64,000 bases of DNA from Cordia subcordata. Lineage: Eukaryota > Streptophyta > Magnoliopsida > Boraginales > Cordiaceae. Below the pieces are notes generated by a model. That model was not told the origin of the DNA, ran no database searches, and saw only the letters and a program-made list of their open reading frames with translations. The stretch spans positions 18,512,001 through 18,576,000 of the forward strand of contig JAPTOF010000005.1 in the NCBI GenBank assembly GCA_028554755.1, given 5' to 3'. The translations under genes and the position numbers were made by a program. Positions 1-13,345 of the stretch are shown in pieces (position 1 is the first letter of the stretch; each line of letters begins with the position of its first letter).

Positions 1-2340
1 CAAAGAGTATGTGCAAAGTGAATTTCTTAAAGTGGAAGAAGAAGTCATATTGCCTAACAAGCAGCTGTTCCCTTTCTCCATAACTATGGATGACTTCTTT
101 TGGGCATTTGGAATGCTCAGATCGAGGGCATTTTCTCGTTTTCGTAACCAAAATCTTGTAATAATACCATTCGCAGACTTGGTAAGATCCCCTCCAACAT
201 CTGTGGCTTTATCTTCAGTCATGACATTGACATTTATATCCAGGATAGAGGAAAAGCATAATATGCAATTCTTTTCCTGTCTAGAAAGAAATGACAGGTT
301 CTAATTAATCTGTACATTAGCCTCCAATCAAAGTAGTCGCAAGACATCAAGGTTTTGCATGTTATTTGATCCTCTGCATGATCCCGCATTACAGTTTCTG
401 TTGTAAATTTGAAGCAACTGGTACAAAGAAAGGATGTTACAATTTGTGAAGAAACTAAAGATACCCTCACTTGATCAGGATTCCGGTATCTGATATCTAT
501 ACAAGACATCATACTGAATTGAAGCTATACAATTTTACTCGTTACTTAGAGGAGATATCAGGGAACAGAATTGATCTTGTCCAGAGCTTCCACTGAATAA
601 AGCTGTACAATTTTACTAATTACTTAGAGGAGATATCAGAGAACAGAATTGATCTTATCCAGAGCTTCCACTGAATCAATTGTTAAAAAGATCAATTCAA
701 ACATATGTCCAAGATGATACAATAGATAGCTGCAAATCATGATTGCTTTTACGAGGAAGAACTCAGTTTCTGATTGAAACTTCTTCAGTCTGAAATAGCT
801 TAATGATACTTGAACTCTGGTTTGCTAGAATTGTGCATTTACTTGATTAATTTACTGTGTCAAATGCTTTTGAATTAGCTCAACCATAACTATAGAGTTA
901 CAACTGAAGACCATGCACATGAGGTCAAAGGAGCAGCAGGTCTTTTCTCCTGGGATTATCTATTTTCTCTACGCAGCCCATTATCAGTCAAGGCGGGTGA
1001 GCAGGTAGAGTTTATTATATGTATCTTAACAGCTTTTTTGCTATAATATGTGACAAATTGAGCGATGACAACTCAAAGGATCTATTTTCCATAATAGACA
1101 TGGACAATCTGATAGAATAAGAAAAATATGATCTTTAGTGGTGCATATGAAGTAATTGTACAGACATAATCTCGATAAGAACTGAATTTTTAGGGGCTTC
1201 ACATGCAGACCCTCTAGTGTCTGCTATGAATTTCAAACTTCTGATGCCTTTTTTAAGTAATGTTATGGCCTGTGCAAGAGAATTGAGCTTAAAACTTTGG
1301 TCTTCTTGTAAGAGGAAGGAATGTATAGCCTAGAGATTGATAACATGGCCTCCATGGTTCAAATATAAGAATCTGTACCCCCAACTGACAAGTGGTGGTT
1401 CTGACAGGTTTATATCCAATATGGTTTAAACAAGAGCAATGCTGATATGGCCCTGGACTATGGATTCATCGAGTTGGGGACAGGTTGTGATGCATTTACA
1501 ATAACACTAGAAATCTCAGAGTCAGACGAATTTAACGGGGACAAGCTAGATATTGCTGAGTCTAATGGTTTAGGAGAAACGGCTTACTTTGATATCAACT
1601 TGGACCAACCCCTTCCACCTGCTATGCTTCCTTATCTGCGGTTAGTGGCACTTGGTGGAACCGATGCTTTCCTTCTGGAGTCGATCTTCAGAAACTCCAT
1701 TTGGGGTCATCTTCAACTGCCTATTAGCCGTGCCAACGAGGAACTTATATGTCGAGTGGTTCAGAATGCATGCCAATCTGCACTTTCTGGCTATCATACG
1801 ACCTTTGAGGAGGTAAAACCCGACGCTTACTTACTATAACAGTTGGTCTGTGCTTCTAAGTCTGTTGTGTTATGTCCTGTTTTCGACTTGTCTTGTGCAT
1901 AGTAAGGATACATTAGATAGATCCTGTTCAGAGATTCTGTTAAGCATGCGAGTTTCGTTCGTAGTTTTCCTATTCTTTTTCCTTTTCCCTGTCACTTATA
2001 TTTTCTCCTTTGTATTGACATGCATTTTCTCTTTCACTCTCCGGAATCCACTGTATTGAAGTGAATTATGGCACCAGTATATACTGTCTTCAACTAGTGC
2101 GCTAAACAGTAGTCGAACTTGTAGGATGAGAAGCTAATGGAGGATAAGGATCTTGATCCAAGGTTACGGATGGCAGTTGGCATAAGATTAGGGGAGAAGA
2201 AGGTGTTGCAACAAATTGACGAAATTTTTAGGGCAAGAGAAGCTGAACTGGATGAATTGGAGTACTATCAGGAAAGGAGACTCAAGGATCTTGGTCTTGT
2301 TGGGGAGCAAGGTGAAATAATCTTCTGGGAACCTAACTAA
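1..2340 (+). CDS. LSMT: Rubisco large subunit / aldolase lysine N-methyltransferase, 3' part (SET domain plus substrate-binding domain)
   Basis: Exons: 1-181, 879-1004, 1408-1812, 2125-2340; introns are GT-AG and every junction is phase 0. The 5' part lies outside the window, and base 1 is the last base of a codon. Exon 1 covers the end of the SET domain (MDDFFWAFGMLRSRAF, then IPFADL). Exon 2 restores the SET Asn-His pair (DLLNHN) and continues through DHAHEVKGAAGLFSWDY. Exon 3 holds VYIQYG, MALDYGFIE and most of the Rubisco LSMT substrate-binding domain (LPYLRLVALGGTDAFLLES). Exon 4 ends in LEYYQERRLKDLGL and the stop at 2338-2340. Known family role: SAM-dependent trimethylation of a lysine in the Rubisco large subunit and/or plastid fructose-bisphosphate aldolase, in the chloroplast stroma. 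Which substrate applies cannot be told, because the N-terminal part is missing. The residue after Asn-His is Asn rather than the usual Ser. Confidence 0.93.
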
Positions 2341-3709
2341 GACAGCGTCACTTGCAGATGTATAGTTTGTTCATCGCTCCAGCCAAGATACCGCACCATC
2401 ATATTCTACTGTAATCAGGACGAGTAGCTCGGGCATCTTCATCAAGAAGACTGCAGTCATGGCTTTATGCATTGCTCGTTCCTCATGATCTCTTCTTTTC
2501 GCTTCTAGGATCAAAGATGTTCATAGCTGGTCAAAGTTTACCTTTGTTACTGCAAGATCTTAGTATGCGGCACCCGATCAGAAACTATTTGTTTCATATT
2601 CCTAAGCGCGCAACTTGCTCGAGCTGATTCTTGAAGTTCAATTGTACTTGAGACAAACCCATGGAAGTATTCATTTATGCTTTGAGGCCTTTCAAATACT
2701 GTATTCTATACATTAGCTTTTCATATGGAACAAATGAAGACTAGTAAGTAGTTTCATGTCCTAATCTTATTAAGTCCAGACTATCTTACTGTTTCTCTTG
2801 TAAACTATCTCTTTTTACAGACTTGCCTGAACTTTCCATCAAAAAGTTCTGATAAAGACTAGCCCTGCATGAGCAAATCATTTAAATTGGGGGTTTAGAC
2901 GATAGCTCATGCGGTTGAACTTACTTCTCTCAAGAACGATGGCCTTGCATACCTCGCCCACCCCAGCCCTAGCCCCACATTGCAGTCCTCGTATGTGTGC
3001 TTTACGTGTGTACATATGGGAAAGAAGAACGAGGAGGTGATACAAAGGAAGAAAAAGGAAGAAATAATATTACACATGAGAGAATTTTATTTTTTATTTG
3101 AATAATGTTCTCTAATAACAAAATAAATTTTTGTAATAATATTTTTTTAAAAAATATATTTTCTCCCAGCAAATTATTTTATTACACAAACGGAGCCTAA
3201 ATCATTGGTATTTTTTCCTAGTGGAGATTAACTTAAAATTTTCATACTAAAAGTAAATACACGTTTTAAAAAAATTCAAGATAAATAAGTAGATATATAA
3301 GAATACTTTTTTCTACCCATTTTACGATTCAAAACTAAAACCAAATATTTAACTATGATATTAAAAAATATCAAAATAAAACATTAACTAAAAGAATATT
3401 GTCTCAAGCACCAAATAAAGCCCCACCAAAAGAATTTCTTGCCAGATGACTTGGACCAATGAAGTGATGCCCACATTAGCATGATGACTTGAATGTAATA
3501 AAGTCAAACATAGTATAGCTCGAGGGCGCATTCCAACATCAGCTCATCATCTTCCTTCTTACAAAGCCCAAAAAAAAAAGGCATCATCGTCATCATAATC
3601 TTCGCCCAAAATCTAGTCCAAAAAAGCCAAAAAAAAAAAAAGAAAAGAAAATTCGTGTTCTTCAATTACTATCCATTTTGGACATTTTTTTATAAACAGT
3701 TGATTAAAG
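2341..3709. other. Intergenic: LSMT 3' flank and p24 upstream region
   Basis: No supportable gene. The first ~350 bases after the LSMT stop are of mixed composition and probably are 3' UTR. From about 3060 the sequence is very AT-rich with homopolymer A/T runs. The stretch 3540-3709 has A-rich and CT-rich tracts directly before the p24 start codon and probably holds its promoter and 5' UTR. I see no clear TATA box. Confidence 0.5.
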
Positions 3710-6700
3710 ATGATGATACAAAGAAAACTCAAAGCTCCACACGCTTTTTACTATCTGATAATAGTCTTGTTGGGGGTTTTCGCGAACCGGGTTCAGTCGA
3801 TCCGGTTCGATCTGCAGTCGGGTCACACGAAATGCATAGCTGAAGACATCAAGAGCAATTTCATGACTGTTGGGAAGTACCACATTGTTAATCCCAATGA
3901 AGGCCACCCTTTACCTGATTCTCACAAAGTTACGGTTAGGGTAAATTATTTATTTTTTTAAAAGAAAAATTCAATCTTTTTTCTTATGTTTTTGAATTTT
4001 CTATATAATTGGAAAACGTATTGCAGAAAACTCTTTTGGGTTTTGATTGAAATTACGTTTTTGCTCTTAATTTTTCTTTCATTTTACTGTGGCTTAGTTA
4101 TAGATTTTTTTTTTCTTTCTGAAATTTGATTGAAAAATTACATTGTTCAGCTGGATAAATATGGTGATTCTTGCATCTCTATGTGGAAAAGAGAGAAGCT
4201 TTTTTAGTTAAATTTAGTTGAGTTTTGGAGATGCGTGTGTGTGTGTTGCTGAATTAGACGTGGGTTTTTTCTGGGATTTGTTTGAATTATTTTTCTCCAG
4301 ATTTATGGTTCTTGTTTCTTAGCTATAGCGGTTTTTTTTTTTTCATTTTCCAGTGGAGTCAAACATGGATAAAATTTTTTACTTTCTGCATTTTTTTTTT
4401 TTTTTTTTTTGGGGGGGGGGGGAGTGTGGGGGGTGTGGAAACGAATTGGCAAAATTGTAAACATATCATTGTTATGCTCTTTCTCATCCAGGACCGGTTT
4501 TGGTTACTGTATCTGTTGGCTTTTCTGCATTTTATTGGAAAAGAAACGATTTTTTATTTCAGGCTTCAAGTGATTTTAGTCTCTTGAGGTGTCTCGTAGG
4601 TGACTTCGACACACGGGAACACTTACCACCAAGCAGACAACGTGCCTGACGGGCAGTTTGGTTTCCAGACAGCAGAGGCTGGAGACTACATGGCTTGCTT
4701 TTTTGTTTCTGCTCACAATCCACCAGTTACTCTCACAATCGATTTTGACTGGAAGTCAGGTGTTGCCGCTAAGGATTGGTCCAATGTTGCCAAGAAAGGC
4801 TCTGTTGAGGTGGTTACTCTTGCTCTTGATGTCTCTATACTCTGGACACACATTTAGTGGGACCATACATATAGGGTTTTATTGCTTGTGTATGTTTGCT
4901 CGTTTTTGTTTGCCTATATGCGTTTGTTCCTGGCTCCCAGATTGAGATGCACGTATGATCAATAATTGTTTCTTATTGAGTGCTTGTTGGGGTTATCTGT
5001 TTGCTTCCATTCTTAAGAAAAGATGTTTGCTTCCCACCTCTATATCTGGCGAGAAAGGAACATTAGGATTTGTCGTAAAGTATCCAGAAGAGAAGATCAT
5101 TTCACTGAGCTCATTATATGAGTTAGTATGACTACGACTAGTCTTGGTAGGAACTTTAAGGACACAAGCTTGACCAGGCCTATTAGTATCACATGGAGAA
5201 CTGAGGGTGTCAATTATGATTTCTGAGATCCCTTGTCGAGCTTCTCTTATTCCTTGATTGAATTTTGACTTGGAGTCTGTGCACTTACTGACTTAGCCAA
5301 AAGGAAGATGTATTTGCCTTCTTGTAAGTCTGGGAGATAGACTAATGATATTACTTTTCCCTTGAGTGTTAAGAGTCTCATGCAAAATGTGCTATAGATT
5401 CTAAAGTCCGTGCTATCGATTCTAAAGTCCTAGACACATTTTTATATTGGTCTCACTGTGCAAGCTAAATACTTTTAAGGATAAATGAGTTTTGATGCCA
5501 TGCAGAGGAGTAAGATGCTGATATTTTTCAAGTCCGTGTATCAGATAAGCTAGACATGAAAAATGTTTAGACAAACTCATTAACTAAAGGTTACACTTGA
5601 TGTTATGATCTAGATCTAGTCTGGAAAATTCGCATTTTCCAGGATTACATCCTCTTCTTGCTTGTTTGCTGCTTTTTTTTAGGTATTTATTCTATTGCTT
5701 TATCAACTTATTTTGGCTATCTGACATTGAACTAGCAAGAGATAAGTTAAGAAGTTGGACAAGATTCAACCTTGCTGTCAGACAACTTTTAGCCCTAAAT
5801 CTGATCATGGTCAGCTATACTGAACTTTTAACTGTTATCTCCTTTTATTTGGCTAATCTTAACTAGCTCATATTGAGCCAGCTGTATGGTTCATTTTTCT
5901 TGTAGTGGTCTCTTAATGGCAAATGTTGAATTCTGATTACGATTTTCTTTTTTCCAAAACAAACCATCCCCCCCCCCAAACAAAAACGCCCAACCCAGCC
6001 CCCTCTCCTCCACGGGATCATATCTAGGTTATCATTCTTGGAGGAGGCAATCTTAACCACTTGAACTACTCCCGTATCCCCTAATCACGCTTATTTATAT
6101 AAATAACTAAATATACTATTTTCTCTCTGTACTCAATAATGTCCTGTGTTTGTGGTTCATTGCCTGTGAGGAACTCAACCATCAACACTAGCCTTGATGT
6201 TTCGCACTGAGATTATGGATTGTTCATGCAGTCTTGTTCTTCTGCTGCTGATTCTTCTAGTAAATTATAACATATTGTATAATGTGCCTTGTTTTCTGTT
6301 ATGCATCGTTCTATATGATAAAATTCTGGATTATTTTGAGATTTATTGTGTCAGTTAAGTAGTTAACCATCCTTGGACGTGTCTCTCATCCTTGTTTCTT
6401 AGTTCAGGGTATTGAATAGCATCAGTTAATTTTCTATGTCAACTTTACAAGCATGGAATTGAATTCTTGTTAGCGGTTATTCTTGTTTACCAGTTAATGG
6501 AACTCGAACTGAAGCAGATGTTTGATACTGTTCGATCCATCCACGACGAGATGTTTTATCTGCGTGAAAGGTGCGTAATATTTTTCTCTTCGTTTTCTGT
6601 TTGGTCGTGAGGGAGGGTGGTAGGGGTGGACCCGTCAGTTTTCTACTAAATGGTAAAGCCTATTATCTTAACAAATAATCGGCAACTGTTGCAGAGAAGA

Positions 6701-6839
6701 AGAAATGCAAGAGCTCAACAGATCCACAAACTCTAAAATGGCTTGGTTGAGCTTTCTGTCGCTTTTTGTCTGCTTATCTGTGGCAGGATTGCAGCTATGG
6801 CATTTGAAGTCCTTTTTTGAGAAGAAGAAGCTCATCTAA
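3710..6839 (+). CDS. p24-delta family transmembrane cargo receptor (emp24/gp25L/p24, GOLD domain)
   Basis: Exons: 3710-3940, 4600-4812 (or 4809), 6494-6570, 6695-6839; about 221 aa, normal for the family. The first ATG of the frame gives an N-terminal signal peptide (hydrophobic FYYLIIVLLGVFANRVQS). The GOLD domain follows, with the two conserved cysteines (HTKCIAEDI and DYMACFF). Then comes a coiled-coil stretch (LELKQMFDTVRSIHDEM, YLREREEEMQELNR), a membrane span (AWLSFLSLFVCLSVAGLQL) and a short cytosolic tail ending KSFFEKKKLI. That tail carries the diphenylalanine and dilysine signals known for COPII/COPI binding in p24-delta proteins. Role: cycles between ER and Golgi and helps select cargo, including GPI-anchored proteins. 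The exon 2 donor is ambiguous by one codon (GTGGTT at 4810 or GTTACT at 4813); both keep frame. Intron 2 (~1.7 kb) carries a SINE-like insertion. Confidence 0.95.
4391..4422. repeat. Homopolymer T run followed by G run in p24 intron 1
   Basis: About twenty T are followed directly by about twelve G, inside intron 1 of the p24 gene. Such a junction is prone to length error in sequencing, so its exact length should not be trusted. It is intronic and does not touch the coding frame. Confidence 0.85.
5942..6080 (-). mobile_element. SINE-like insertion in p24 intron 2 (tRNA-derived type)
   Basis: Read on the minus strand, the head (AGTAGTTCAAGTGGTTAAGA) looks like a Pol III A box. A partly decayed B-box-like GATCCC region and a G-rich body follow, then an A-rich end. 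The flanks carry an imperfect 9-base direct repeat, CTGATTACG at 5933-5941 and CTAATCACG at 6081-6089, as expected for a target-site duplication. A related segment lies in the endosulfine gene at 21515-21650. Family assignment is inferred from these boxes only. Confidence 0.5.
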
Positions 6840-7362
6840 ATATATCGCGGCAACTCTCTCGTTCTTCTTTCATGTTTCTGTACAATACTTCATCCAACAA
6901 CACATTGATAAGAGACATTTTGATTTCATTTCATAGATAACTGGGATTCACGATGAGAAATTTTTGCGAATTAAAATCTTAATTTCTTTATTCTATTCTT
7001 TTGTTTTACCTCCTTTATGCTTTTTGATAATGCTACTATATTAAACTGATACTAATGTATACTACAACACATGGATAAGAGACGCACAAACACATATAAC
7101 TTTATTTTTTATTACTTTGTATGAAAAGTAAACAAATTAAAATTTTCAACATTCATTTTTTTGAAAATTTATTTATTTATAACGTTGATCTACAAATGGA
7201 AGTTGATTTATATAAATAATAAATAAATATTATTTTTAGCAAAATAATAATATGAATTATTGTTAAGGTATTAAACCATTTATATGGTAAATTGCTTGTA
7301 TATATAACTCGATAACATATCAAATTTATAACTATCCACCCGTGCGCGCACCAGTTCACGAA
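6840..7362. other. Short convergent intergenic region between p24 and ILK-type kinase genes
   Basis: AT-rich stretch between two converging stop codons, 523 bases. It must hold both 3' UTRs. I see no gene or conserved element in it. Confidence 0.6.
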
Positions 7363-10300
7363 CTAAAAGAGAGTCCAGGAGCTATCTGACGGTCTCTGAT
7401 CCTTGATGTTTTCTAGTCTCCTTAAAATCTCCAAGAACGATGGTCTGTGGTTCATATCTGCTGCCCAGCATCTGTCGATTAATCTGAAACACCATAACAA
7501 AAACATTAGAATCTCAGGCATGTGGTTCGCTGTTTATGGAACACAAGTAATGCAGATGGAGTAACTCTCATCTGAAGTTTGTGCAATTCCCTGTAAGACA
7601 ATGTGAGATTTTCAAATATGGAACATCAACGAATAGGAACGGAACGGCTATAGCCCCTGTATGAACTACTAATAGTGTGTTTGGAATGATCTTATTTTAA
7701 GATACTTATCCTATTAAAATTTGGAGATATCTTATAAGATCTAAGATATTTTATCATATGCACTATGCATTCTATATTTGTAAAAAATAAGATAAGAAAG
7801 ATTGCTAATTTCTTATAAGATAAAAAGTATGGTTTTGTTTTAAATTTTCATAGGATACATGATAAGATTTCTTAAATCTTATAAGATGTACCCTCATTTC
7901 AATAGAATAAGTATCTTAAAATAAGACTATAACAAACAAAGTATAAGAACATCGTAGCGAAGAAGTCAAGGCCTAACCACCTATTTCAGGTCCAAAAACT
8001 TACGAGTCTCGTTTGGAAGTGAATGAAGTGAAAATACTAACAAAGGGAAGAAGAATTTAACATTTAAAACTTGCAGCAGGAAGAATTGATACTTTTAACA
8101 ACATATAAACTCAAGACCATATCCAATTTCAGGGCAGATCTAGAATTTTGTCCGTATCCAGAGCAGACTTACTGTTTTAGTTCAGAAGCATGTCCTTTTG
8201 CCTTAAACTGAGGCCGGCATCCCTCTGCGACATATTTAGCTGCTTCATATGGCTCGTATTGTGAAAATGGTGGATCACCTTCAATCATCTGTGACGATTT
8301 ATTAGTCATTTGTGCTCATTTTTCCACCTGGTTATTTATATATTATTCGATTCTTGAAGGAAAGGATTGGTACCTCATATAGTATCATTGCGAATGAGAA
8401 AACATCAACCTTCTTATCATACTTTTTGTGCTTTAGGACTTCAGGAGCCATGTAGCGGTCTTTTGTTCAATTATAACAGACGAAAAACTGAAATTACCAT
8501 CATTCGGGGAGTGAGTAAGGCAATGGATTTGCTCAAAATCAATCACTTACAACTTCCAGTCTCGCCAGTCATTTTGTATACATCATGGGAATTTTGAACC
8601 CGGATGAGTTTGCTCAATCCAAAATCTCCAACTTTCAAATGTTCTGCAGTGGTGTTAACAAGAAGAACATTCCTGTTGAAAACACCAAATTAGCCATGTG
8701 AGACTCCCAAAAATATGGCAAGAAACCTCAAATAAGAAAACAAGAGCAAGAGACAGAGAGGAGACGGAGGGAGGAAAAGGCACATCTACACCAACAGACA
8801 CACAGCTTCTGTTCACATCTCGATGCCAGATCTTGAAAGAACAATTCACCTTGGCTTTAGATCTCGGTGAATTATGACATTTGGTTCACTGTGAAGGTAA
8901 CACATCCCTCTGTGAAACATAACATGCACTTGCATCACTACAGGTTACCCATATTCAGTTTTAACGGCCAAAGATACATGTAAGATACAGGATAAACAAC
9001 TATCCTACATCTCCTTGAACTTTGTTCATGATACTGATACATAAGAATTATGTGGGACTAGAACATGATTGATTGTTTAAACCATCTCGGAAGACCTCTA
9101 TTCAGAAGATAAAAGCAAGACGATATCTTCCACACCGGATAATATAACAGTTGTGCTAACATTTAAAGATTCAGCTCCAGGAGCATTATTTGCAACTGCT
9201 ACAATGCTCAAGAGAAGGTGTCTCGAATTATCATAGTTATATCTTTGATAAATTTTTGAATATCTGCCGAAAATTATTGTGATTTCTAGAGGAAGATTTC
9301 ATTAAGACAAGTTCTCTCAATGGGCCAGGCTTATGCCCCAGTCAGTTTGTAGACTACTATATTATTCACCTGAGATGATCAAATCATCAAACACTAGTTC
9401 ACGGAGAGCAAGTCAGAATGAATACCTGGCAATATCTAATGCATAATTGATAACTGTTGATGAACTAAGGGCACCTTTGTCCTTCAGATGCTGATGCAAG
9501 TCTCCCTATAGGTCATGCAGTCAGTCAACATATAAGAGTCCATGCTTTCAAGTAATATGGATACTACTCCAAAAATAAGATGAAATCAGCTTTTACGTAC
9601 CCCTCTCAGATATTCAGTAATTAACATTAAGGGCTTCTTTTCAGTAACAGCTCCAAGAAATTGGACTACGTTTGGATGACGAAGCTTCACAAGCAAATTT
9701 ACCTCATGTCTAAAGTCCTGACTGGATTGGGAAAGAAATACAAGCCAATTCACTACAAAGGAAACAAGGATGTATAAATTCTGGAAACGACTAGCTACTC
9801 TGGAAGGAATTATTCTTTATAGACGTATACTAATTTTCTCTATAGACATATACAATTTAGTGAGAAAGGTATATAAAGATCATTGTGGATCATTGCAAGT
9901 CCTTATTCTTCATGCTCAACTTGAGCCCCGTTAACCAATAAGGAAAATTACTGAAGTACATCTCTGTAAAATTAGTTCAAAACAACGAAAAAAGGTTAGA
10001 AAGAAAGGAGAAAGAAATCACTAACCCAGATTGATCTTCTAAACATAACAATTTGCAGTTCAATTATTAGTCTTGAACTGGTCATAAAACTTACATCACT
10101 AATCTATCATCTGAAAGGTTTGGAAGAATGCGTTTGACAGCCACAGGTGTCCCACGCCAATGAGCTTTTACTATTTCACCAAAAGACCCCTGGCAACAAT
10201 AGCTATTATCAGAATATTAGACTTTCTGCAGATGAAGAAACAGAACAACGCATAACTTCAAATACTACGGACAAGGTACAAGCAACACAAACAAATTCAA

Positions 10301-12491
10301 GGATTTGATTGCATGATATGGCAGCATAGCAAATCTAGACCTTTCCAATGATAGTTGAGTTTGAGAAGTCTATCTCGGTAGGATCAACTTCCCAGTCACA
10401 CTTGTTTGGTAGAGGGGGTAGAACTGGCCTTGGTTCAGAATGGCTCCCGTTCTGCCCCTGCAATATTAAAAGCTAAAATTTCAGGTACTTCTTATAGGTA
10501 ACAATAGATTTCAGATTGGAACCGAAAATTAAACAAAAAATTCAAGAAGGCTAGAATGGTATTCAATAATTATTCTAGTGTGCAAGCCATTTTCTTAGAT
10601 GGACCAGAGATAGGCAAAGGGGACATGTTCCATATCTATAATTCAACCAGGGTAACTCCAACAGTTTCTATTTTTTCTGTGACAGTTAACCAAAACCTGT
10701 TATTTTTAGAGGCTTCTATTTCACTTCTATTCTAACAGCATTTTGTATTTCCAGTTGCTCACTCTATTTTACTTTCACTCCAATAGCACTCTCTACTCTA
10801 GACCCCCTATTTTAGTTCCACAGCAGCATCACCATAAATTCACATTTTCTGCTAAATTATGATAACAATCCATATGGATGGATCAGTTAAATACACTAGC
10901 TAGTGATTTCACTTAAACTCCTCAATTACAGAAGACAAAAGAGATGTCTTCAAGTAGATAAAGAAAATAAAGAGTAAGAAAGCAGAGAATTAAACTTATA
11001 AATGTGTTCTAGGACATTAAAGGGAGCTAAACTTACATATGATAGGCCACCATATGACTTCAACAATTCAATCATGCCATACTTTTTAGCTCCCTCTGCA
11101 TCAGCTAGAGGCTGTTATCATTCATATGAGATTCAGATGACAAAGCACCACAACTTGAATCTTGAACAGAAGCTAGGTAAAAAAGTAAAACAATGTAAGG
11201 TTGGAGACACGCATAAACTTCTAAAACAGTTGCTCAAGAGTGAATCCGCACTAGAGTGGTGAAGGAAGCACCTTGATATTTTTAGTTCGTAAAACCTCAC
11301 CCCGATAACTCCACTAGTATTGTCCTCCGAAACTTACTTAGCTCAATTAATAAAACATTCTAGATCCATCCTCAAGTAATGGCGTAAAGCTAAATAAAAA
11401 TAATGGTACAACGAGAAATGCAATGATCCATAGACTCAATTGCATTCAAGAATGAAGCACAAGAACACAACAAACAGCTCCAAAGACGAACATATCCAAT
11501 TAACTTTATTTTCAGTAAACAAATCCAATTCAGTTTAGTTTCCTCATAAGAGACTTTAATAATAATAAATATCTTTGAAATCAGAACTATAAGCTTCTAC
11601 AATAGCAATTATAAATATGGAACGATCAAACAAATGCCAAACCAAATGTAATCACCTCCTCTACATACACATATACACATGAACCTCTACCCACTGGCAT
11701 GCACAGACACACACACACACACACACACACAATCAATACATACGTATACTAGAAACATGAACTATGCATACTGATATACGTCAATGACACACACACACAC
11801 ACTCGTATATAAATACATATACCGATATACACATGAGCCTCTATACAACGATATTCTTATAAATTATACACACGCATATATATACATATATAAATGCGTA
11901 TACAGATGTCCCTGTACATGTCTATACACATCATATAAACACACATATCCATATACGCACATACCTGGATACTAAAACGCGGACGTACACAAATATATAT
12001 TTGCATATACATACAAGCATATACATACGTATATATGTATGTATATAATTCCAACTACATATATATATACACACGCATGCATTCATCTGATAAACACACG
12101 CATATAATTAGATAGAATATTTGTGTGTCTATATATATATGTGTATGAAGGCGTGTTTGTATATATACGTAAAATATATCAAAAATACCGTGTTTTTCCA
12201 GCGATCCTGGGCGTTGACGTCAGCGCCAAACTCGATCAAGGCCTTGGCAACATCGACCAAGCCGTGGAGAGAAGCGACGTGGAGAGGAGTTCGGTGATCG
12301 TAGTCCTTGGCGTGGACGAGCGACCGATCTTCTTCGAGAAGCTTCCGGACGGCGGCTGGGTCGTTCTGGTGGGCGTGCCATAATATCATCGACGTTCTGC
12401 TCACCCTCGCCTTCTCCTTCTTCTTCTCCACCGACGACCGGCCTGAACTGCCTTCGCTTCCGCTCATTTGATCTGTGCTGATCGCATGCAC
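7363..12491 (-). CDS. Ankyrin-repeat Raf-like protein kinase, plant integrin-linked kinase (ILK) type
   Basis: Eleven exons, read from high to low: 12491-12189, 11111-11037, 10457-10341, 10189-10095, 9721-9601, 9505-9426, 8909-8850, 8672-8551, 8459-8374, 8288-8173, 7483-7363; 431 aa from ATG 12491, or 423 aa from the second ATG (12467, MSGSEGSSG), which may be the true start. Ankyrin repeats come first (RTPLHVASLHGLVDVAKALI, GADVNAQDRW). The kinase domain follows, with the glycine loop IGKGSFGEIVKAHW, the lysine in VAVKR, the catalytic loop HRDLKPRN, GDFGLSK and MAPE. All key residues are present, so an active Ser/Thr (Raf-like C1) kinase is expected. Known relatives act in stress, immune and ion-uptake signalling; the precise role here is not visible. 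Intron 10 holds a MITE, and intron 1 (~1.1 kb) is full of CA/TA microsatellites. Confidence 0.95.
7675..7941. mobile_element. MITE, copy 1 of a ~265-bp family, in kinase intron 10
   Basis: The ends are inverted repeats: left TCTTATTTTAAGATACTTAT and right the reverse complement (ATAAGTATCTTAAAATAAGA). Several internal CTTATAAGAT palindromes lie between them, and there is no coding capacity. A second copy with the same ends and length lies at 33314-33577. The target duplication could not be fixed. Superfamily is uncertain. Confidence 0.75.
11709..12140. repeat. CA/TA/TATACA microsatellite tract in kinase intron 1
   Basis: A run of (AC)n starts at 11709, another at 11788, and a long degenerate mix of TATACA, ACACAC and TATATA follows to the exon 1 boundary at 12189. 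The alternating purine-pyrimidine pattern gives spurious ORFs rich in Tyr/Ile/Thr/His on both strands. Confidence 0.85.
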
Positions 12492-13288
12492 TGCGCGCTC
12501 TTTTCGCGAGTATATTTTTGAATAATCAATGCACGCTCGCGCGTAAATAAATAAAAATATATATATGGGGGGGGGGGGTAGCTATAAATAATGGTAGTTG
12601 AATATGTGTGTTCTTGGTTTTTGTAAATTTAATTGAATATCCTTTTAATTAAAACTTGGAAGGCATAAGGAAGAAGCGTTCAAATTAAAGATTATGAAGT
12701 CCAAATTTAGAAATGATTTTTCTTTTCTAAGTGAATAAGTGTCTCATTCATTATCAAAAATGTATAAAAAGTCACTATATTTTAAACTAAGATCGTAAAA
12801 ATTTTACTGTATTCTATCAACATACTGCTTCCCTTCGCTTCAAGAAAAAGAATAAAAAAGAAAATTAGATCTGCAATTGTCATGGTCTCTCACTAATACT
12901 ACTTATTATTCAGACTCTCATCATATTAACTTTGGACTGACGATATCCTTTGTGACACAATTTTGTTTAATCTTATCCAAAATGAAAATAAACATTATAC
13001 AAAGAGATGCAAATATTATTTCTTATTAAAGGCGAAAATAATAAAATCATCCATTATAAATGCTACTTCTAGTGCCGCCAGTAAGACAAATAACTAGAGA
13101 CAAAAAGCTATATATGCCACCTTAATCAATTGTAGTGGCGGCTGCATCCGTCGTCATGTTGACCGTGACGTCATACACATAGATGTCTTCCTCACTTCGA
13201 TGTGGCTTGCTTACCATTTTGTTCTTTTATTTGTAATTTCTTTCTTCTTTCCGTTTACTTTGGTTAGAACTCAGAAACCGAAGGTCGA

Positions 13289-13345
<57 letters not shown>

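Noticed and set aside
234..512. Minus-strand open frame overlapping LSMT exon 1 and intron
   Set aside because: Antisense to a well-supported exon, with no domain and no codon-use support.
1850..2059. Hydrophobic plus-strand frame in the LSMT gene
   Set aside because: It lies wholly in intron 3; hydrophobicity comes from the T-rich intron sequence.
4282..4587. Phe/Gly-rich frame in p24 intron 1
   Set aside because: Driven by T and G homopolymers inside an intron bounded by clear splice sites.
11784..12054. Tyr/Ile/Thr-rich frames on both strands
   Set aside because: Translation of CA/TA microsatellite in kinase intron 1.
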